60,811 bases of DNA. Source: Clostridiales bacterium. Its GTDB lineage: Bacteria; Bacillota; Clostridia; Saccharofermentanales; Saccharofermentanaceae. Position numbers and translations under genes: made by a program. The notes beneath the pieces are model-generated. The model did no database searches. It saw nothing but the letters and a program-made list of their open reading frames with translations, and was not told the DNA's origin. The stretch is taken from the NCBI GenBank assembly GCA_017527865.1, contig JAFXPN010000016.1, forward strand, positions 1 to 60,811. Direction: 5' to 3'. Of this stretch, positions 49,130 to 58,816 are shown piece after piece. Within the stretch, counting starts at the first letter, position 1. Each line of letters starts with the position of its first letter.

Positions 49130-49524
49130 GAAGGTCTGCTCACTCCGACTCTTCTTTGCCTTCCGGGTACATCAGAATCATAATACCGCCTCATAAAGAG
49201 CGAGAATGCCACCTCGAGCTCATTCTCATCCCTTATCGATATAAATATCTGGCTGCCCTTGTCGTTGAACTTAGTCTCCATTATGACAAGCTCGGGATCG
49301 GCATGCTCCCCGTTATCGGGCGTGTAATTGCTCATGACGATATACTCCTTCTCCTTATAGAAGAAATCGTCTATGACGGAGAGGTAATAGTTCTTGTTGG
49401 TCGAGACGTCATTGATGACGATAAGTTCGTCCTCCTCACCCGTCTTCTTACGGCTGATAAGCGGAGACCGGTCCTTGAGGCCCAGAAGGTTCTTGATGAA
49501 ACCGTTTTTCTGATTAGTCTTCAT
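49126..49524 (-). CDS. DUF1292-related small protein
   Basis: 132 residues. The middle has the DUF1292 pattern (DELIVINDVSTNKNYYLSVIDDFFYKEKEYIVM), flanked by a basic N-terminus and a basic C-terminus. It follows a second DUF1292 gene by two bases, without a clear ribosome site, and was probably formed by duplication. Function of the family is unknown. Confidence 0.7.
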   Translation of the reverse strand: MKTNQKNGFIKNLLGLKDRSPLISRKKTGEEDELIVINDVSTNKNYYLSVIDDFFYKEKEYIVMSNYTPDNGEHADPELVIMETKFNDKGSQIFISIRDENELEVAFSLFMRRYYDSDVPGRQRRVGVSRPS

Positions 49525-49526
49525 TA

Positions 49527-49796
49527 TCAGGCTTCTTCGTCATCTTCATAATCTTCGAAAAGCGTATCATAATGGTCGTAGACCGCATCTTCTTCCGATT
49601 CATCCAGGGACCTGTATGATATCTCATCCCCTTCAATGATCTTCTCCATTATGAGTACCATCTCTTCATCTTCGTTCTCGTTAAGAGTTACAAAGACACT
49701 GTAGGACCTGTCCTCAAAGTCAAATTCATCTATCTTGAGCAGCTCGGTCTGTTCACCGGTCTGTTCGTCAACCAAAGTTATGCGTTCTTCATCCAT
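49527..49796 (-). CDS. DUF1292 protein (YrzB-like)
   Basis: 89 residues, very acidic. ITLVDEQTGEQTELLKIDEFDFEDRSYSVFV is the family core and the tail is Asp/Glu-rich. In Bacillus subtilis the homologue yrzB follows yrzL (ireB) and yrrK (ruvX); here the trp operon lies between them. AGGAG precedes the ATG. Function unknown. Confidence 0.85.
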   Translation of the reverse strand: MDEERITLVDEQTGEQTELLKIDEFDFEDRSYSVFVTLNENEDEEMVLIMEKIIEGDEISYRSLDESEEDAVYDHYDTLFEDYEDDEEA

Positions 49797-49834
49797 AAAT
49801 AAACTCCTTGAGCATGATTCCTAAGCCACAAAAT

Positions 49835-49843
49835 ATTATATCA
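49835..49843 (-). promoter_or_regulatory. Extended -10 promoter of the DUF1292-CAAX-surface protein unit
   Basis: Minus-strand TGATATAAT (consensus TGnTATAAT), about 38 bases before the DUF1292 ATG at 49796. No clear -35 box. Confidence 0.55.
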
Positions 49844-49866
49844 TATGAAGTCTTCTTCCGTACGGA

Positions 49867-49896
49867 TTAACAAAGCATGTTCAGGAAGTGTAGAAT
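49867..49896 (+). promoter_or_regulatory. Possible promoter of the 19-residue ORF
   Basis: -35 TTAACA (49867-49872) and -10 TAGAAT (49891-49896), spacer 18. It precedes an AGGAGG and a GTG. It could also give a longer transcript into the trp leader. Confidence 0.45.
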
Positions 49897-49916
49897 ACGT
49901 ATATCAGGAGGTATCT

Positions 49917-49976
49917 GTGCATTCAAGAACGCTTCCGCAACATTCTCATCTTTTACCGAAGCACCGAGAACCGTAA
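49917..49976 (+). CDS. Possible 19-residue peptide upstream of the Trp T-box
   Basis: AGGAGG (49906-49911) is followed at five bases by GTG 49917 and a 19-codon frame ending in TAA. Four of the 19 residues are His; there is no Trp codon, so it is not a classical trp attenuator peptide. Too short to judge by composition. It may be a real small protein, a leader peptide, or the remnant of a gene broken when the trp operon was inserted. Confidence 0.35.
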   Translation: MHSRTLPQHSHLLPKHREP

Positions 49977-50006
49977 ACTTCTGAACCGGCAATTTGCAAA
50001 AGCCTA

Positions 50007-50035
50007 TTTACAAGCAGACTTTACTATGATAAATT
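50007..50035 (+). promoter_or_regulatory. Likely promoter of the trp operon
   Basis: -35 TTTACA (50007-50012) and -10 TAAATT (50030-50035), spacer 17; the predicted start at about 50042 is just ahead of the T-box stem I. Confidence 0.4.
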
Positions 50036-50041
50036 ACCGCC

Positions 50042-50315
50042 ATAAAGCAAACCGTTGATGCGGAGATAACGGCGACGACGCCTCTACAGAGAGCCTGTGG
50101 TGCTGAGAGTCAGGTAAGAAACGAATCGTCAAATGGACCGCTGAGGGCGCAGTCAAACGGGAGACCGGAGTATTCTGCGACGGAAGGCACCGTTAACAGC
50201 CGGGGATATGATGGTATCCTGCTTAAGTGTACGGTAACCCGTAAATCAAGGTGGCACCGCGGATAATGTAATTATTCGTCCTTGACAGAAGAAATTCTGT
50301 TGAGGACGTTTTTTT
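50042..50315 (+). ncRNA. tRNA(Trp)-sensing T-box leader
   Basis: The leader shows stem I pieces (AGAGAGC, GGTGCTGAGAG), a specifier loop with UGG at 50134-50136, the tryptophan codon, and the conserved T-box AAGGTGGCACCGCGG (50248-50262), followed by a terminator. Uncharged tRNA(Trp) pairs with UGG and the T-box, favours the antiterminator and turns on trpE-A when tryptophan is short. Specifier and downstream genes agree. Together with the two elements above it fills the 547-base gap 49797-50343. Confidence 0.93.
50277..50315 (+). terminator. T-box regulated terminator
   Basis: CGTCCTTGACAGAA and TTCTGTTGAGGACG form a 14-bp stem (two G-U pairs) with a GAAA loop, followed by seven T. It lies just before trpE and overlaps the T-box antiterminator in mutually exclusive pairing. 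Confidence 0.9.
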
Positions 50316-50343
50316 GTCCTCAGCGCGAAGGAGGACAAAACAG

Positions 50344-51810
50344 ATGCAGATCAGACCGACTTACGACGAAGTAAGGAAGATCGCCGCGGAGGGCAGGTAT
50401 GATGTACTGCCTTTAAGTGTCGAGATCTTATCCGACTTCACAACTCCGATCGAAGCATTGAAGATCCTGAAGAACGCTTCAGAACACTGCTACATGCTCG
50501 AATCGGCACAGGCTAATGAGACGTGGGGCAGATACACCTTCCTGGGCTTCCGCCCGAGGCTTCTCATCACATGCAAGGACGGCGTGATGGAGATCGGAGA
50601 CGAGAAGATCACGACACAGGATCCTTCCGCCGAACTTCGCAGGATCATGAGCGGCTACAAAAGCCCGAGGTTCGATTACCTCCCTCCTTTCGCAGGCGGA
50701 CTCGTAGGATATTTCTCTTACGATTATCTGACATACAGCGAACCCACGGCCAAGTGCGATGTCGAAGATGAAGAAGGGTTCAAGGACGTTGACCTGATGC
50801 TTTTCGACAAGGTAATCGCGTTCGACAACTTAAAGCAGAAGATCATCGTAATCGAGAACATGAAGCTATGTGAGGGCGAGGACGGTTACAACCGCGCAGT
50901 TGAGACACTTAAGGGTCTCGCAGACCTTCTCCATAACGGAGAGAAACTCGAGGAGAAAAGCGGCAGGCTCTTGGGCGAGGTTACACCGCTGTTCGAGAAG
51001 CAGGCTTTCTGCGACATGGTCGAAAATGGCAAGCACCATATCAAGGAAGGCGATATCTTCCAGATCGTTCTGTCCAACAGACTTTCCGCACCTTTCGAGG
51101 GCAGCCTTCTTAACACATACAGAGTATTAAGAACGATCAATCCTTCACCTTACATGTTCTATTTCTCGGGAACGGATGTTGAGGTCGCCGGTGCATCTCC
51201 CGAGACACTCGTTAAACTTAAGGACGGCATCCTTCACACATTCCCTCTTGCAGGCACAAGACCCCGCGGCAAGACACCCGAAGAAGACAGAGTGCTTGAG
51301 GAAGAGCTTCTTGCTGACGAGAAGGAACTTGCAGAGCACAATATGCTCGTTGACTTGGGAAGAAATGACTTAGGCAAGATCAGTAAGTTCGGAACGGTCG
51401 AAGTCGAGAAGCTTCACTCCATCGAGAGATACTCACACGTCATGCACATCGGCTCCACTGTAAGAGGAGAGATCACGGATACCCACGATGCTTTCGATGC
51501 CATCGAGGCAGTTCTTCCTGCCGGAACACTGTCGGGTGCTCCCAAGATAAGAGCATGCCAGCTCATCGGCGAACTTGAGAACAACAAGCGCGGCATCTAC
51601 GGCGGCGCGATCGGATATATCGATTTCACGGGCAACATGGATACATGTATCGCGATCAGGCTCGTGTTCAAGAAGAACGGCAAGGTCTTCGTAAGATCAG
51701 GCGCAGGCATCGTAGCCGACTCCGATCCCGAGAAGGAATATCAGGAGTGCCTTAACAAAGCAAGAGCTTCCCTGAAGGCACTCGAGCTCGCACAGGAGGA
51801 AGATCTATGA
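50344..51810 (+). CDS. trpE: Anthranilate synthase component I
   Basis: 488 residues from ATG 50344, nine bases after AAGGAGG. A frame start at 50314 falls in the terminator T-run and is rejected. With TrpG it turns chorismate and glutamine into anthranilate. Conserved C-terminal parts: FQIVLSNRLSAPF, PSPYMFYF, ASPETLVKL, PLAGTRPRGKTPEED, ELLADEKELAEHNMLVDLGRND and GTLSGAPKIRA. The N-terminal feedback site has LLESAQANETWGRYTF-like residues, so tryptophan inhibition is expected. Confidence 0.96.
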   Translation: MQIRPTYDEVRKIAAEGRYDVLPLSVEILSDFTTPIEALKILKNASEHCYMLESAQANETWGRYTFLGFRPRLLITCKDGVMEIGDEKITTQDPSAELRRIMSGYKSPRFDYLPPFAGGLVGYFSYDYLTYSEPTAKCDVEDEEGFKDVDLMLFDKVIAFDNLKQKIIVIENMKLCEGEDGYNRAVETLKGLADLLHNGEKLEEKSGRLLGEVTPLFEKQAFCDMVENGKHHIKEGDIFQIVLSNRLSAPFEGSLLNTYRVLRTINPSPYMFYFSGTDVEVAGASPETLVKLKDGILHTFPLAGTRPRGKTPEEDRVLEEELLADEKELAEHNMLVDLGRNDLGKISKFGTVEVEKLHSIERYSHVMHIGSTVRGEITDTHDAFDAIEAVLPAGTLSGAPKIRACQLIGELENNKRGIYGGAIGYIDFTGNMDTCIAIRLVFKKNGKVFVRSGAGIVADSDPEKEYQECLNKARASLKALELAQEEDL

Positions 51811-52373
51811 CGCTTCTTATAGATAACTACGACAGTTTCTCATATAACCTTTATCAGATGATAGGGTCGATCGATCCTGATATCAGGGTAATCCGCAACG
51901 ATGAAGTCACGGTAGAACAGATCAGGGCATTAAATCCCGGCCGCATCATCCTCTCACCCGGTCCGGGAAGACCTGAGGATGCAGGCGTCATCATCGATGT
52001 GGTAAAAGAACTCGGCAGGGACTTCCCCATACTCGGGGTTTGTCTCGGTCATCAGGCTATATGTGCAGCATTCGGCGCGACCGTCACTTACGCAAAGAAG
52101 CTGATGCACGGAAAGCAGTCCCTGGTAAGATTCGACGGCAGATGTAAGCTTTTCGACGGGATACCGTTAGGTAAAGTCGCGAGGTACCACTCACTTGCCG
52201 TCGATCCCGCGACTGTCCCGGATGAGCTCATGGTCACGGCTCTTACGGAAGATGAAGAGGTCATGGCGGTGCAGCACAGGGAATATAAGATCTACGGCGT
52301 ACAGTTCCACCCGGAATCGATAATGACGCCGGACGGCAAAAAGATGTTAACCAATTTCATTAAGGAGGCATAA
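51807..52373 (+). CDS. trpG: Anthranilate synthase component II (glutamine amidotransferase)
   Basis: 188 residues. Class I amidotransferase with [12 protein letters not shown], catalytic Cys in GVCLGHQAI and His-Glu in VQFHPES. Supplies ammonia to TrpE. Starts inside the trpE stop (ATGA overlap, four bases) with AGGAGGA upstream. Could also serve folate synthesis (PabA) as in some Firmicutes. Confidence 0.95.
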   Translation: MTLLIDNYDSFSYNLYQMIGSIDPDIRVIRNDEVTVEQIRALNPGRIILSPGPGRPEDAGVIIDVVKELGRDFPILGVCLGHQAICAAFGATVTYAKKLMHGKQSLVRFDGRCKLFDGIPLGKVARYHSLAVDPATVPDELMVTALTEDEEVMAVQHREYKIYGVQFHPESIMTPDGKKMLTNFIKEA

Positions 52374-52377
52374 TACA

Positions 52378-53409
52378 ATGATCAAAGAAGCAATCGTAAA
52401 GATCGTAAACAAGGAAGATCTCACATATGACGAGGCATTTACCGTCATGAACGAGATCATGAACGGAGAGACAACTCCCACGCAGAATGCGGCATTTCTC
52501 GCGGCTCTTTCCACCAAGAGCGCAAGAGCTGAGACAAGAGATGAGATCGCCGGCTGCGCTGCGGCAATGAGAGACCACGCCATCCCCGTAGAGACAGGCA
52601 TGGACATCTTCGAGATCGTAGGCACGGGCGGAGACAACGCACACAGCTTCAACATCTCCACCACTTCCGCGATCGTGGCTGCTGCAGGCGGCATGAAGGT
52701 AGCCAAGCACGGTAACCGCGCGGCATCTTCCAAGTGCGGCACGGCAGACTGCCTCGAGGCCCTGGGAGTAAACATCAACCAGAGCCCCGCGCGCTGCATC
52801 GAGATGCTTAACGAGGCCGGCATGTGCTTCTTCTTCGCACAGAAGTATCACACCTCCATGAAGTATGTCGGACCCATCCGTAAGGAGCTCGGATTCCGCA
52901 CGGTGTTTAACATCCTCGGCCCCCTCACCAACCCCGGCAAGCCTTCAATGCAGCTCCTCGGAGTCTATGACGAGTACCTCGTTGAGCCTTTGTCACAGGT
53001 TCTCGTAAGCCTCGGCGTTAAGCGCGGCATGGTAGTTTACGGCACAGACAAGCTTGATGAAATCTCTATGAGCGCTCCCACAAGGATAAGCGAGATCCGT
53101 GACGGCTGGTACAAGACATACACAATAACTCCCGAGGACTTCGGCCTTACACGCTGCACCAAGGATGACTTGAAGGGCGGCGATCCCGAGCAGAACGCTC
53201 AGATCACTATCGACATTCTCAAGGGTGCTAAGGGACCTAAGAGAGACGCAGTTCTCCTGAACGCAGGTGCTTCCCTCTACATCGGCGGCAAGGCAGACTC
53301 ATTTGCAGAAGGCGTTAAGCTTGCAGGTGAGATCCTCGACTCCGGCAAGGCATACGAGACACTGCAGAAGATGATCGAAGTCAGCAACCGTCCCGAGGCA
53401 GAAGCATGA
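52378..53409 (+). CDS. trpD: Anthranilate phosphoribosyltransferase
   Basis: 343 residues. Transfers phosphoribose from PRPP to anthranilate. Motifs [14 protein letters not shown] near residue 80, [15 protein letters not shown] and [19 protein letters not shown]. Starts four bases after trpG with AAGGAGG upstream. Overlaps trpC by four bases. Confidence 0.97.
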   Translation: MIKEAIVKIVNKEDLTYDEAFTVMNEIMNGETTPTQNAAFLAALSTKSARAETRDEIAGCAAAMRDHAIPVETGMDIFEIVGTGGDNAHSFNISTTSAIVAAAGGMKVAKHGNRAASSKCGTADCLEALGVNINQSPARCIEMLNEAGMCFFFAQKYHTSMKYVGPIRKELGFRTVFNILGPLTNPGKPSMQLLGVYDEYLVEPLSQVLVSLGVKRGMVVYGTDKLDEISMSAPTRISEIRDGWYKTYTITPEDFGLTRCTKDDLKGGDPEQNAQITIDILKGAKGPKRDAVLLNAGASLYIGGKADSFAEGVKLAGEILDSGKAYETLQKMIEVSNRPEAEA

Positions 53410-54185
53410 CGATATTAGATCAGTTGGCAGATCATGCACGCGAGCGCGTTGCCGCTTCTAAAGCCGCCCGTTCCCTCGAGGAAGTTAAGGCAGCAGCTTT
53501 GGCTTTGCCCAAGGGCGGCTTCGCTTTCGAAAAGGCTCTGCGCAAACCCGGGCTGTCGTTCATTTGCGAGTGCAAGAAAGCCTCCCCTTCCAAAGGCATA
53601 ATCGCAGAGGATTTTCCGTACCTCGAGATTGCCAGAGAGTACGAGGCTGCAGGCGCTGACTCTATATCGGTCCTTACCGAACCCAAGTGGTTTCTCGGAA
53701 GTGACAGATACCTTCATCAGATCACTTCTGAAGTAAGCATTCCCTGCATCCGCAAGGACTTTACCGTAGACGAATACATGATCTATGAAGCGAAGATCCT
53801 GGGCGCATCAGCAGTTCTTCTCATCTGCTCGATCTTAAGCGCAGAACAGATTAAAGAGTATATCGGAATCTGCGATGAGCTGGGACTCTCCGCGCTCGTG
53901 GAGACACATGATGCAGACGAAGTTAAGACGGCGCTCGAAGCAGGCGCACGCATCATAGGAGTCAACAACAGGAACCTCAAGGATTTCTCCGTTGATACCG
54001 GCAACAGCATGAGACTTAAGGAGCTGGTCGGAGATGATATCATCTTCGTATCTGAGAGCGGAGTTAAGGATGCATCCGATGTTGCAGCGTTAAAGAAGGC
54101 GGGCGTCGATGCGGTGCTCGTAGGCGAAGCTCTTATGAGAGCTCCCGACAAGAAGGCAATGCTCGAATCTTTCAGGAGTGCATGA
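53406..54185 (+). CDS. trpC: Indole-3-glycerol phosphate synthase
   Basis: 259 residues, (beta/alpha)8 barrel. Forms indole-3-glycerol phosphate from CdRP. Seen: [53 protein letters not shown] and [27 protein letters not shown]. Overlaps trpD (ATGA) and trpF. Confidence 0.96.
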   Translation: MTILDQLADHARERVAASKAARSLEEVKAAALALPKGGFAFEKALRKPGLSFICECKKASPSKGIIAEDFPYLEIAREYEAAGADSISVLTEPKWFLGSDRYLHQITSEVSIPCIRKDFTVDEYMIYEAKILGASAVLLICSILSAEQIKEYIGICDELGLSALVETHDADEVKTALEAGARIIGVNNRNLKDFSVDTGNSMRLKELVGDDIIFVSESGVKDASDVAALKKAGVDAVLVGEALMRAPDKKAMLESFRSA

Positions 54186-54796
54186 TGACGAAGATCAAGT
54201 TCTGCGGACTGACACGTATCGAAGATATAAAAGCCGTTAATGATCTGAAGCCTGAATTCATAGGCTTCGTGTTCTGGCCGATGAGCAAACGTGTCGTTAC
54301 GCGCGAGCAGGCTTCAGAACTTAAAGCTGTACTCGACCCTTCGATCAAGGCTGTCGGCGTGTTCGTTGATGAAGATACGGATATTGTCAAAGCACTTCTT
54401 AATGATGATATAATCGACATCGCGCAGCTTCACGGGAGCGAGGACGGGGCTTACATAAACGAACTGAAGAGCAGTACCGGCAAACCCGTAATCAAAGCCT
54501 TCAGGATAAGGAGCGAAGATGACGCGAAGAAGGCTGAAGAGAGCCCCGCAGATATGGTCCTGCTCGACTCCGGAATGGGCACGGGAAAGACATTTAACTG
54601 GGAGATCATAAAGGGCGTAAAGAGGCCTTATTTTCTTGCAGGCGGACTTGCTCCCGACAATGCGGCGGAAGCAATAAGAGAACTTCATCCTTATGCTCTT
54701 GATGTGAGCTCAGGGATAGAAACAGAAGGCATTAAGGATATTAAGAAGATGACAGACTTTTATGAGGCTGTCAGAAAGGAAGATGAACATGACTAA
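54182..54796 (+). CDS. trpF: Phosphoribosylanthranilate isomerase
   Basis: 204 residues. [14 protein letters not shown] holds the catalytic Cys region, [15 protein letters not shown] and QLHGSED follow, and the barrel end shows [14 protein letters not shown] and ALDVSSGIE. Two ATGs (54182 and 54185) are both usable behind AGGAG. Separate trpF and trpC, not fused as in enterics. Confidence 0.95.
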   Translation: MMTKIKFCGLTRIEDIKAVNDLKPEFIGFVFWPMSKRVVTREQASELKAVLDPSIKAVGVFVDEDTDIVKALLNDDIIDIAQLHGSEDGAYINELKSSTGKPVIKAFRIRSEDDAKKAEESPADMVLLDSGMGTGKTFNWEIIKGVKRPYFLAGGLAPDNAAEAIRELHPYALDVSSGIETEGIKDIKKMTDFYEAVRKEDEHD

Positions 54797-55979
54797 TCCC
54801 AACGGACGCTTCGGCATACACGGCGGACAGTATATCCCCGAGACGCTGATGAACGCTGTCATCGAACTCGAGGAGGCTTATAACAGGTATAAAGATGACC
54901 CTGAGTTCAACGCGGAACTTACCCGGCTTTTCAACGAGTATGCAGGAAGGCCGTCAAGACTTTACTTCGCGCAGAAGATGACAAAGGACTTGGGCGGCGC
55001 GAAGATCTATCTTAAGAGAGAGGATCTTAACCACACCGGCGCGCATAAAATTAACAACGTACTGGGGCAGGCGCTTCTGGCGAAGAAGATGGGCAAGACA
55101 CGTCTGATCGCAGAGACGGGCGCAGGCCAGCACGGCGTTGCCACAGCCACTGCGGCTGCGCTTTTCGGAATGGAGTGCGTAGTATTCATGGGCGAAGAGG
55201 ATACGGTAAGACAGGCTCTGAATGTTTACCGCATGAGACTTCTCGGAGCTGAAGTCATCCCCGTTAAGACCGGGACGCGCACGCTGAAAGACGCTGTTTC
55301 CGAAGCCATGCGCGAGTGGACTTCACGTATATCCGATACGCATTACTGCTTGGGTTCCGTCATGGGACCTCACCCCTTCCCTACCATCGTCCGCGACTTC
55401 CAGGCGGTTATCTCCAAGGAGATCAAGGAGCAGATGCTCGAGAAAGAGGGACGCCTTCCGGATGCGGTAATCGCTTGCGTAGGCGGAGGATCCAATGCCA
55501 TCGGCAGCTTTTATAACTTTATCGGAGACAAGGACGTAAGACTCATCGGCTGCGAGGCTGCGGGAAGAGGTATCGATACCTTCGAGACGGCGGCTACGGT
55601 CAACACAGGAAGAGTCGGAATCTTCCACGGAATGAAGTCATATTTCTGCCAGGACGAGTACGGTCAGATCGCACCTGTTTATTCGATCTCAGCAGGTCTC
55701 GACTACCCCGGCGTAGGACCCGAGCACGCATACCTGCATGACATCGGACGTGCGGAGTATGTGCCTGTTACCGACGAAGAGGCTGTATGCGCTTTCGAGT
55801 ATCTTGCGAAGACCGAAGGCATCATCCCCGCGATCGAGTCCGCACATGCTGTGGCATATGCGCGTAAGCTCGCACCTGCCATGAGCAAGGATCAGATTAT
55901 CGTCATCACCATCTCAGGCAGAGGTGGCAAGGACTGTGCGGCCATCGCACGCTACAGAGGGGAGGATATCCATGAGTAA
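54789..55979 (+). CDS. trpB: Tryptophan synthase beta chain
   Basis: 396 residues from ATG 54789, eight bases after AAAGGA; ATG 54783 would leave only two bases and the longer frame from 54762 is unlikely. PLP-dependent joining of indole and serine. The PLP lysine is in [19 protein letters not shown]; also [17 protein letters not shown] and [12 protein letters not shown]. TrpB1 type, suited to a TrpA partner. Overlaps trpF by eight bases. Confidence 0.96.
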   Translation: MTNPNGRFGIHGGQYIPETLMNAVIELEEAYNRYKDDPEFNAELTRLFNEYAGRPSRLYFAQKMTKDLGGAKIYLKREDLNHTGAHKINNVLGQALLAKKMGKTRLIAETGAGQHGVATATAAALFGMECVVFMGEEDTVRQALNVYRMRLLGAEVIPVKTGTRTLKDAVSEAMREWTSRISDTHYCLGSVMGPHPFPTIVRDFQAVISKEIKEQMLEKEGRLPDAVIACVGGGSNAIGSFYNFIGDKDVRLIGCEAAGRGIDTFETAATVNTGRVGIFHGMKSYFCQDEYGQIAPVYSISAGLDYPGVGPEHAYLHDIGRAEYVPVTDEEAVCAFEYLAKTEGIIPAIESAHAVAYARKLAPAMSKDQIIVITISGRGGKDCAAIARYRGEDIHE

Positions 55980-56742
55980 GATCGCAGAAGCTTTTAAGAA
56001 CGGTAAAGCATTTATTCCTTTTATAACTTGTGGAGACCCCGACCTCGAGACAACAGCCGCAGTCGTTCGTGCAGCAGTTGCAAACGGCGCATCTTTGATC
56101 GAGCTTGGCATCCCGTTCTCCGATCCGACCGCCGAAGGACCGGTCATACAGGGCGCGAACCTGCGTGCGCTTGAAGGCGGAGTTACAACCGATAAGGTAT
56201 TTGACCTTGTACGTGATCTTAGGACCGACGTTACAATCCCCATGGTCTTCATGACATATGCAAATGTCGTATTCTCCTACGGCGCTGACAGATTCATATC
56301 CACTTGTAAGGAAACAGGCATTGACGGACTGATCCTGCCCGATCTTCCGTATGAAGAGAAAGAGGAATTCCTTCCGCAGTGCCATAAATACGGGATTGAC
56401 CTGATATCACTGATAGCTCCTACTTCCGAGAACCGCATCGCCATGATCGCACGTGAGGCCGAAGGCTTCATCTACCTTGTTTCTTCACTCGGAGTTACGG
56501 GCGTAAGATCCGAGATCAAGACGGACCTCGAGTCCATAGTTAAGGTAATAAGGGCGAACACGGATACTCCCGTCGCCATCGGCTTCGGAATCTCCACTCC
56601 CGAACAGGCATCGAAGATGGCAGGCATCTCCGACGGCGCCATCGTAGGTTCCGCCATTATAAAGATACTCGCGAAATACGGCAGGGATGCCGCGCCTTAC
56701 GTCGGAGAATACGTTAAGTCAATGACCGATGCGGTCAGATGA
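55972..56742 (+). CDS. trpA: Tryptophan synthase alpha chain
   Basis: 256 residues from ATG 55972, five bases after GGGGAGGA; it overlaps trpB by eight bases. Cleaves indole-3-glycerol phosphate and channels indole to TrpB. Seen: [30 protein letters not shown] with the catalytic Glu and Asp, LPDLPYEEK, and [10 protein letters not shown]. The TGA stop is shared in the palindrome TGATCA with the stop of ruvX on the other strand. Confidence 0.96.
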   Translation: MSKIAEAFKNGKAFIPFITCGDPDLETTAAVVRAAVANGASLIELGIPFSDPTAEGPVIQGANLRALEGGVTTDKVFDLVRDLRTDVTIPMVFMTYANVVFSYGADRFISTCKETGIDGLILPDLPYEEKEEFLPQCHKYGIDLISLIAPTSENRIAMIAREAEGFIYLVSSLGVTGVRSEIKTDLESIVKVIRANTDTPVAIGFGISTPEQASKMAGISDGAIVGSAIIKILAKYGRDAAPYVGEYVKSMTDAVR

Positions 56743-57171
56743 TCATCTTCTCAAAGTCTCAAGGTAATCCTGAAGGATGATCTCGGCCGCGACCTGATCT
56801 ATCACCGGTCTTTGCTTCTTCGCAGACCTGCCGACTTCCTTCATGAAATTCGACGCCAGAACGGTCGTGTAACGTTCATCCTTAAGAACGGGCTTGATAC
56901 CCGTGGCCGCTTCTATCTTCTGTCCGAACGAATTGGCAGCCTCCTCGGTGTGGGAAGATGTGCCGTCGGTCCTCAAAGGACGTCCGAGGATTATGCCCGT
57001 GATATTCTTCTCTTTTACGATCTGAGCGATCCTGTTGACCGCCCATGTGTCATCGACACCGTTCCAATTAACGGTCTCAAAACCCGTTGCCGTTATCAAA
57101 AGTTCATCAGACAAAGCGACTCCGATATGTTTCATACCGAAGTCGATCCCCATTAGTCTTTCTTTATTCAT
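56743..57171 (-). CDS. ruvX: Holliday junction resolvase-like YqgF/RuvX
   Basis: 142 residues. RNase H-like fold: MGIDFGMKHIGVALSD at the start, VLKDERYTTVLA and the last acid in VIDQVAAEIILQDYL. Thought to act in pre-16S rRNA end processing and junction resolution. Its ATG is four bases after ireB. The stop directly abuts that of trpA on the other strand, so the two units end tail to tail with no terminator. Confidence 0.93.
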   Translation of the reverse strand: MNKERLMGIDFGMKHIGVALSDELLITATGFETVNWNGVDDTWAVNRIAQIVKEKNITGIILGRPLRTDGTSSHTEEAANSFGQKIEAATGIKPVLKDERYTTVLASNFMKEVGRSAKKQRPVIDQVAAEIILQDYLETLRR

Positions 57172-57175
57172 ATGC

Positions 57176-57445
57176 TCACAGTTTGCTGCAGTACTCCGAG
57201 ATTATGACCTCGAGAAGCTCATCCCTGTCGATCCTCTTGATAATGCCTCTCGCGCCCCTGTGACTGGTAATATAAGTGGGGTCGCCCGAGATAAAGTACC
57301 CGACAAGCTGATTGATGGGATTGTACCCTTTCTCCTTAAGAGCATAGAGCACATAAGTCATGAGCTCCTTGACATTCTCAGTCTTGTCTGCCGAGAAATT
57401 AAATTTTGTAGTATTTGAATCCAACTTCAATGCCCCCGCATTCAC
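57176..57445 (-). CDS. ireB: IreB-family regulatory phosphoprotein (DUF965)
   Basis: 89 residues from GTG 57445. Family core: KGYNPINQLVGYFISGDPTYITSH and ARGIIKRIDRDELLEVII. In Enterococcus IreB is a Ser/Thr kinase (IreK) substrate that controls cephalosporin tolerance. Start is uncertain: GTG 57445 has no good SD, whereas TTG 57430 has GGGGG very close. The promoter box lies 12 bases ahead of the GTG. Confidence 0.9.
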   Translation of the reverse strand: MNAGALKLDSNTTKFNFSADKTENVKELMTYVLYALKEKGYNPINQLVGYFISGDPTYITSHRGARGIIKRIDRDELLEVIISEYCSKL

Positions 57446-57457
57446 TACTTCTGATTC

Positions 57458-57466
57458 ATTCTACCA
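57458..57466 (-). promoter_or_regulatory. Extended -10 promoter of ireB-ruvX
   Basis: Minus-strand TGGTAGAAT (TGn-TAGAAT). It would start transcription near 57451, giving a leader of only about six bases to the GTG. Upstream 57467-57502 is very AT-rich. Confidence 0.5.
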
Positions 57467-57502
57467 TAATGCAGCCAAAAAAATATAAGTATTTTTTATA
57501 TT

Positions 57503-58816
57503 TTAAATAATTTTACAAATCAGCGCCGAATACATATTCCCTGTCGCCGTCACTTTCGCGATAGAACCTGTCTCAAGAGGCTTGTCATGTGACACAAGAG
57601 CCTTCACATACTCACGCGTATATCCCACATACATATCACCGTGGTCCGCTTCTATCAGGACCTCCTGCTCTTTGCCGACCTGACCCTGCGCATAAAGCAT
57701 CTCCTGCTCATCGGACAGCTTACGGAGCAGTTCACACCTGTTCTTCTTCACGGTGCCGTCAACCTGCGGCATATCCGCAGCCCTCGTGCCCTTCCTTACC
57801 GAATACGGAAAGACATGCACCTTATCTATCCCCGCCGTCCTGACAAATGCCATCGTCTCGTTAAACTCTTCGTCCGTCTCGCCGGGAAATCCTGCAATGA
57901 TATCCGTCGTAAGCTTCATTGACGGGAACTGTTCCCGGAGAAGTCTGACTTTCTCAAGATAGACCTTCGTATCATATTTCCTGTTCATCCTCTTAAGCAC
58001 GGTATCGCTGCCGCTCTGAAGAGACAGATGAAAGTGCGGGCACATCTTACCGATCATGCCGAGTCCTCTTATGAATTCTTCTGAAAGGCTCGAAGGCTCG
58101 AGAGATCCTATCCTGATCCTCTCTATGCCGCTTATCGCAGCAATATCCTGAATGACTCCGAGAAACGATCCTATCCCCTCGCCTCTGTCCGAGCCGTAAG
58201 AACAGACCTCTATGCCGGAGATTATGATCTCCTTAAACCCCGCCAAAGCAAGGTTGCGCGCCTCTTCTCTTATATTCTCCCGTGATCTTGAAGCAACTCT
58301 TCCCCTGGCGAAAGGTATGATGCAGTAAGTGCAGAAATTATCGCATCCGTCCTCGATCTTCATGAACGCGCGGCTTCCTTCAGGCGAGATAACAGTGCCG
58401 AAGTCGTGATACACATCAGTGCGTGACAAAGGCGGTCTCATATGGGAAGACTTGTGCTTCAGAGCTTTTCGCGCAGAAAGAAACTCTTCCACACGGGTTA
58501 CGATCTCATTCTTGTCGCGTGTACCGAGGACTATGTCGGCATCGATGCTGCCGTCTGCCATCTCAGATGCGCACCCCATGGCAACGATGACGGCATCGGG
58601 ATTAAGCCTTGCCGCTCCCCTTAAGTTCTGTCTTGACTTACGATCGGCCTCACCTGTTACCGTACAGGTGTTTATTACGCAGATGTCTGCTTCCGTCACA
58701 TCCGCGGCGCACTCATATCCCGCAGATAAGAAAAGCTCGCGTGCCGCATCAGTCTCATACTGATTGACGCGGCACCCGAGCGTGTAAAAATATACTTTGC
58801 CTTTTGAAGACATCAC
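57503..58816 (-). CDS. mtaB: tRNA (t6A37) methylthiotransferase, MtaB type
   Basis: 437 residues. N-terminal UPF0004 domain with LGCRVNQYETDAARELF and the three cysteines binding a second cluster, radical SAM motif CDNFCTYC at about residue 155 in GCDNFCTYCIIPFARGR, and C-terminal TRAM domain (VLIEADHGDMYVGYT). Adds a methylthio group to t6A37 in some tRNAs. Starts by overlapping the aspS stop (four bases). Confidence 0.93.
   Translation of the reverse strand: MMSSKGKVYFYTLGCRVNQYETDAARELFLSAGYECAADVTEADICVINTCTVTGEADRKSRQNLRGAARLNPDAVIVAMGCASEMADGSIDADIVLGTRDKNEIVTRVEEFLSARKALKHKSSHMRPPLSRTDVYHDFGTVISPEGSRAFMKIEDGCDNFCTYCIIPFARGRVASRSRENIREEARNLALAGFKEIIISGIEVCSYGSDRGEGIGSFLGVIQDIAAISGIERIRIGSLEPSSLSEEFIRGLGMIGKMCPHFHLSLQSGSDTVLKRMNRKYDTKVYLEKVRLLREQFPSMKLTTDIIAGFPGETDEEFNETMAFVRTAGIDKVHVFPYSVRKGTRAADMPQVDGTVKKNRCELLRKLSDEQEMLYAQGQVGKEQEVLIEADHGDMYVGYTREYVKALVSHDKPLETGSIAKVTATGNMYSALICKII

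Noticed and set aside
50314..50343. TTG start of trpE at 50314
   Set aside because: It lies within the terminator T-run; ATG 50344 has AAGGAGG at nine bases and a normal TrpE N-terminus.
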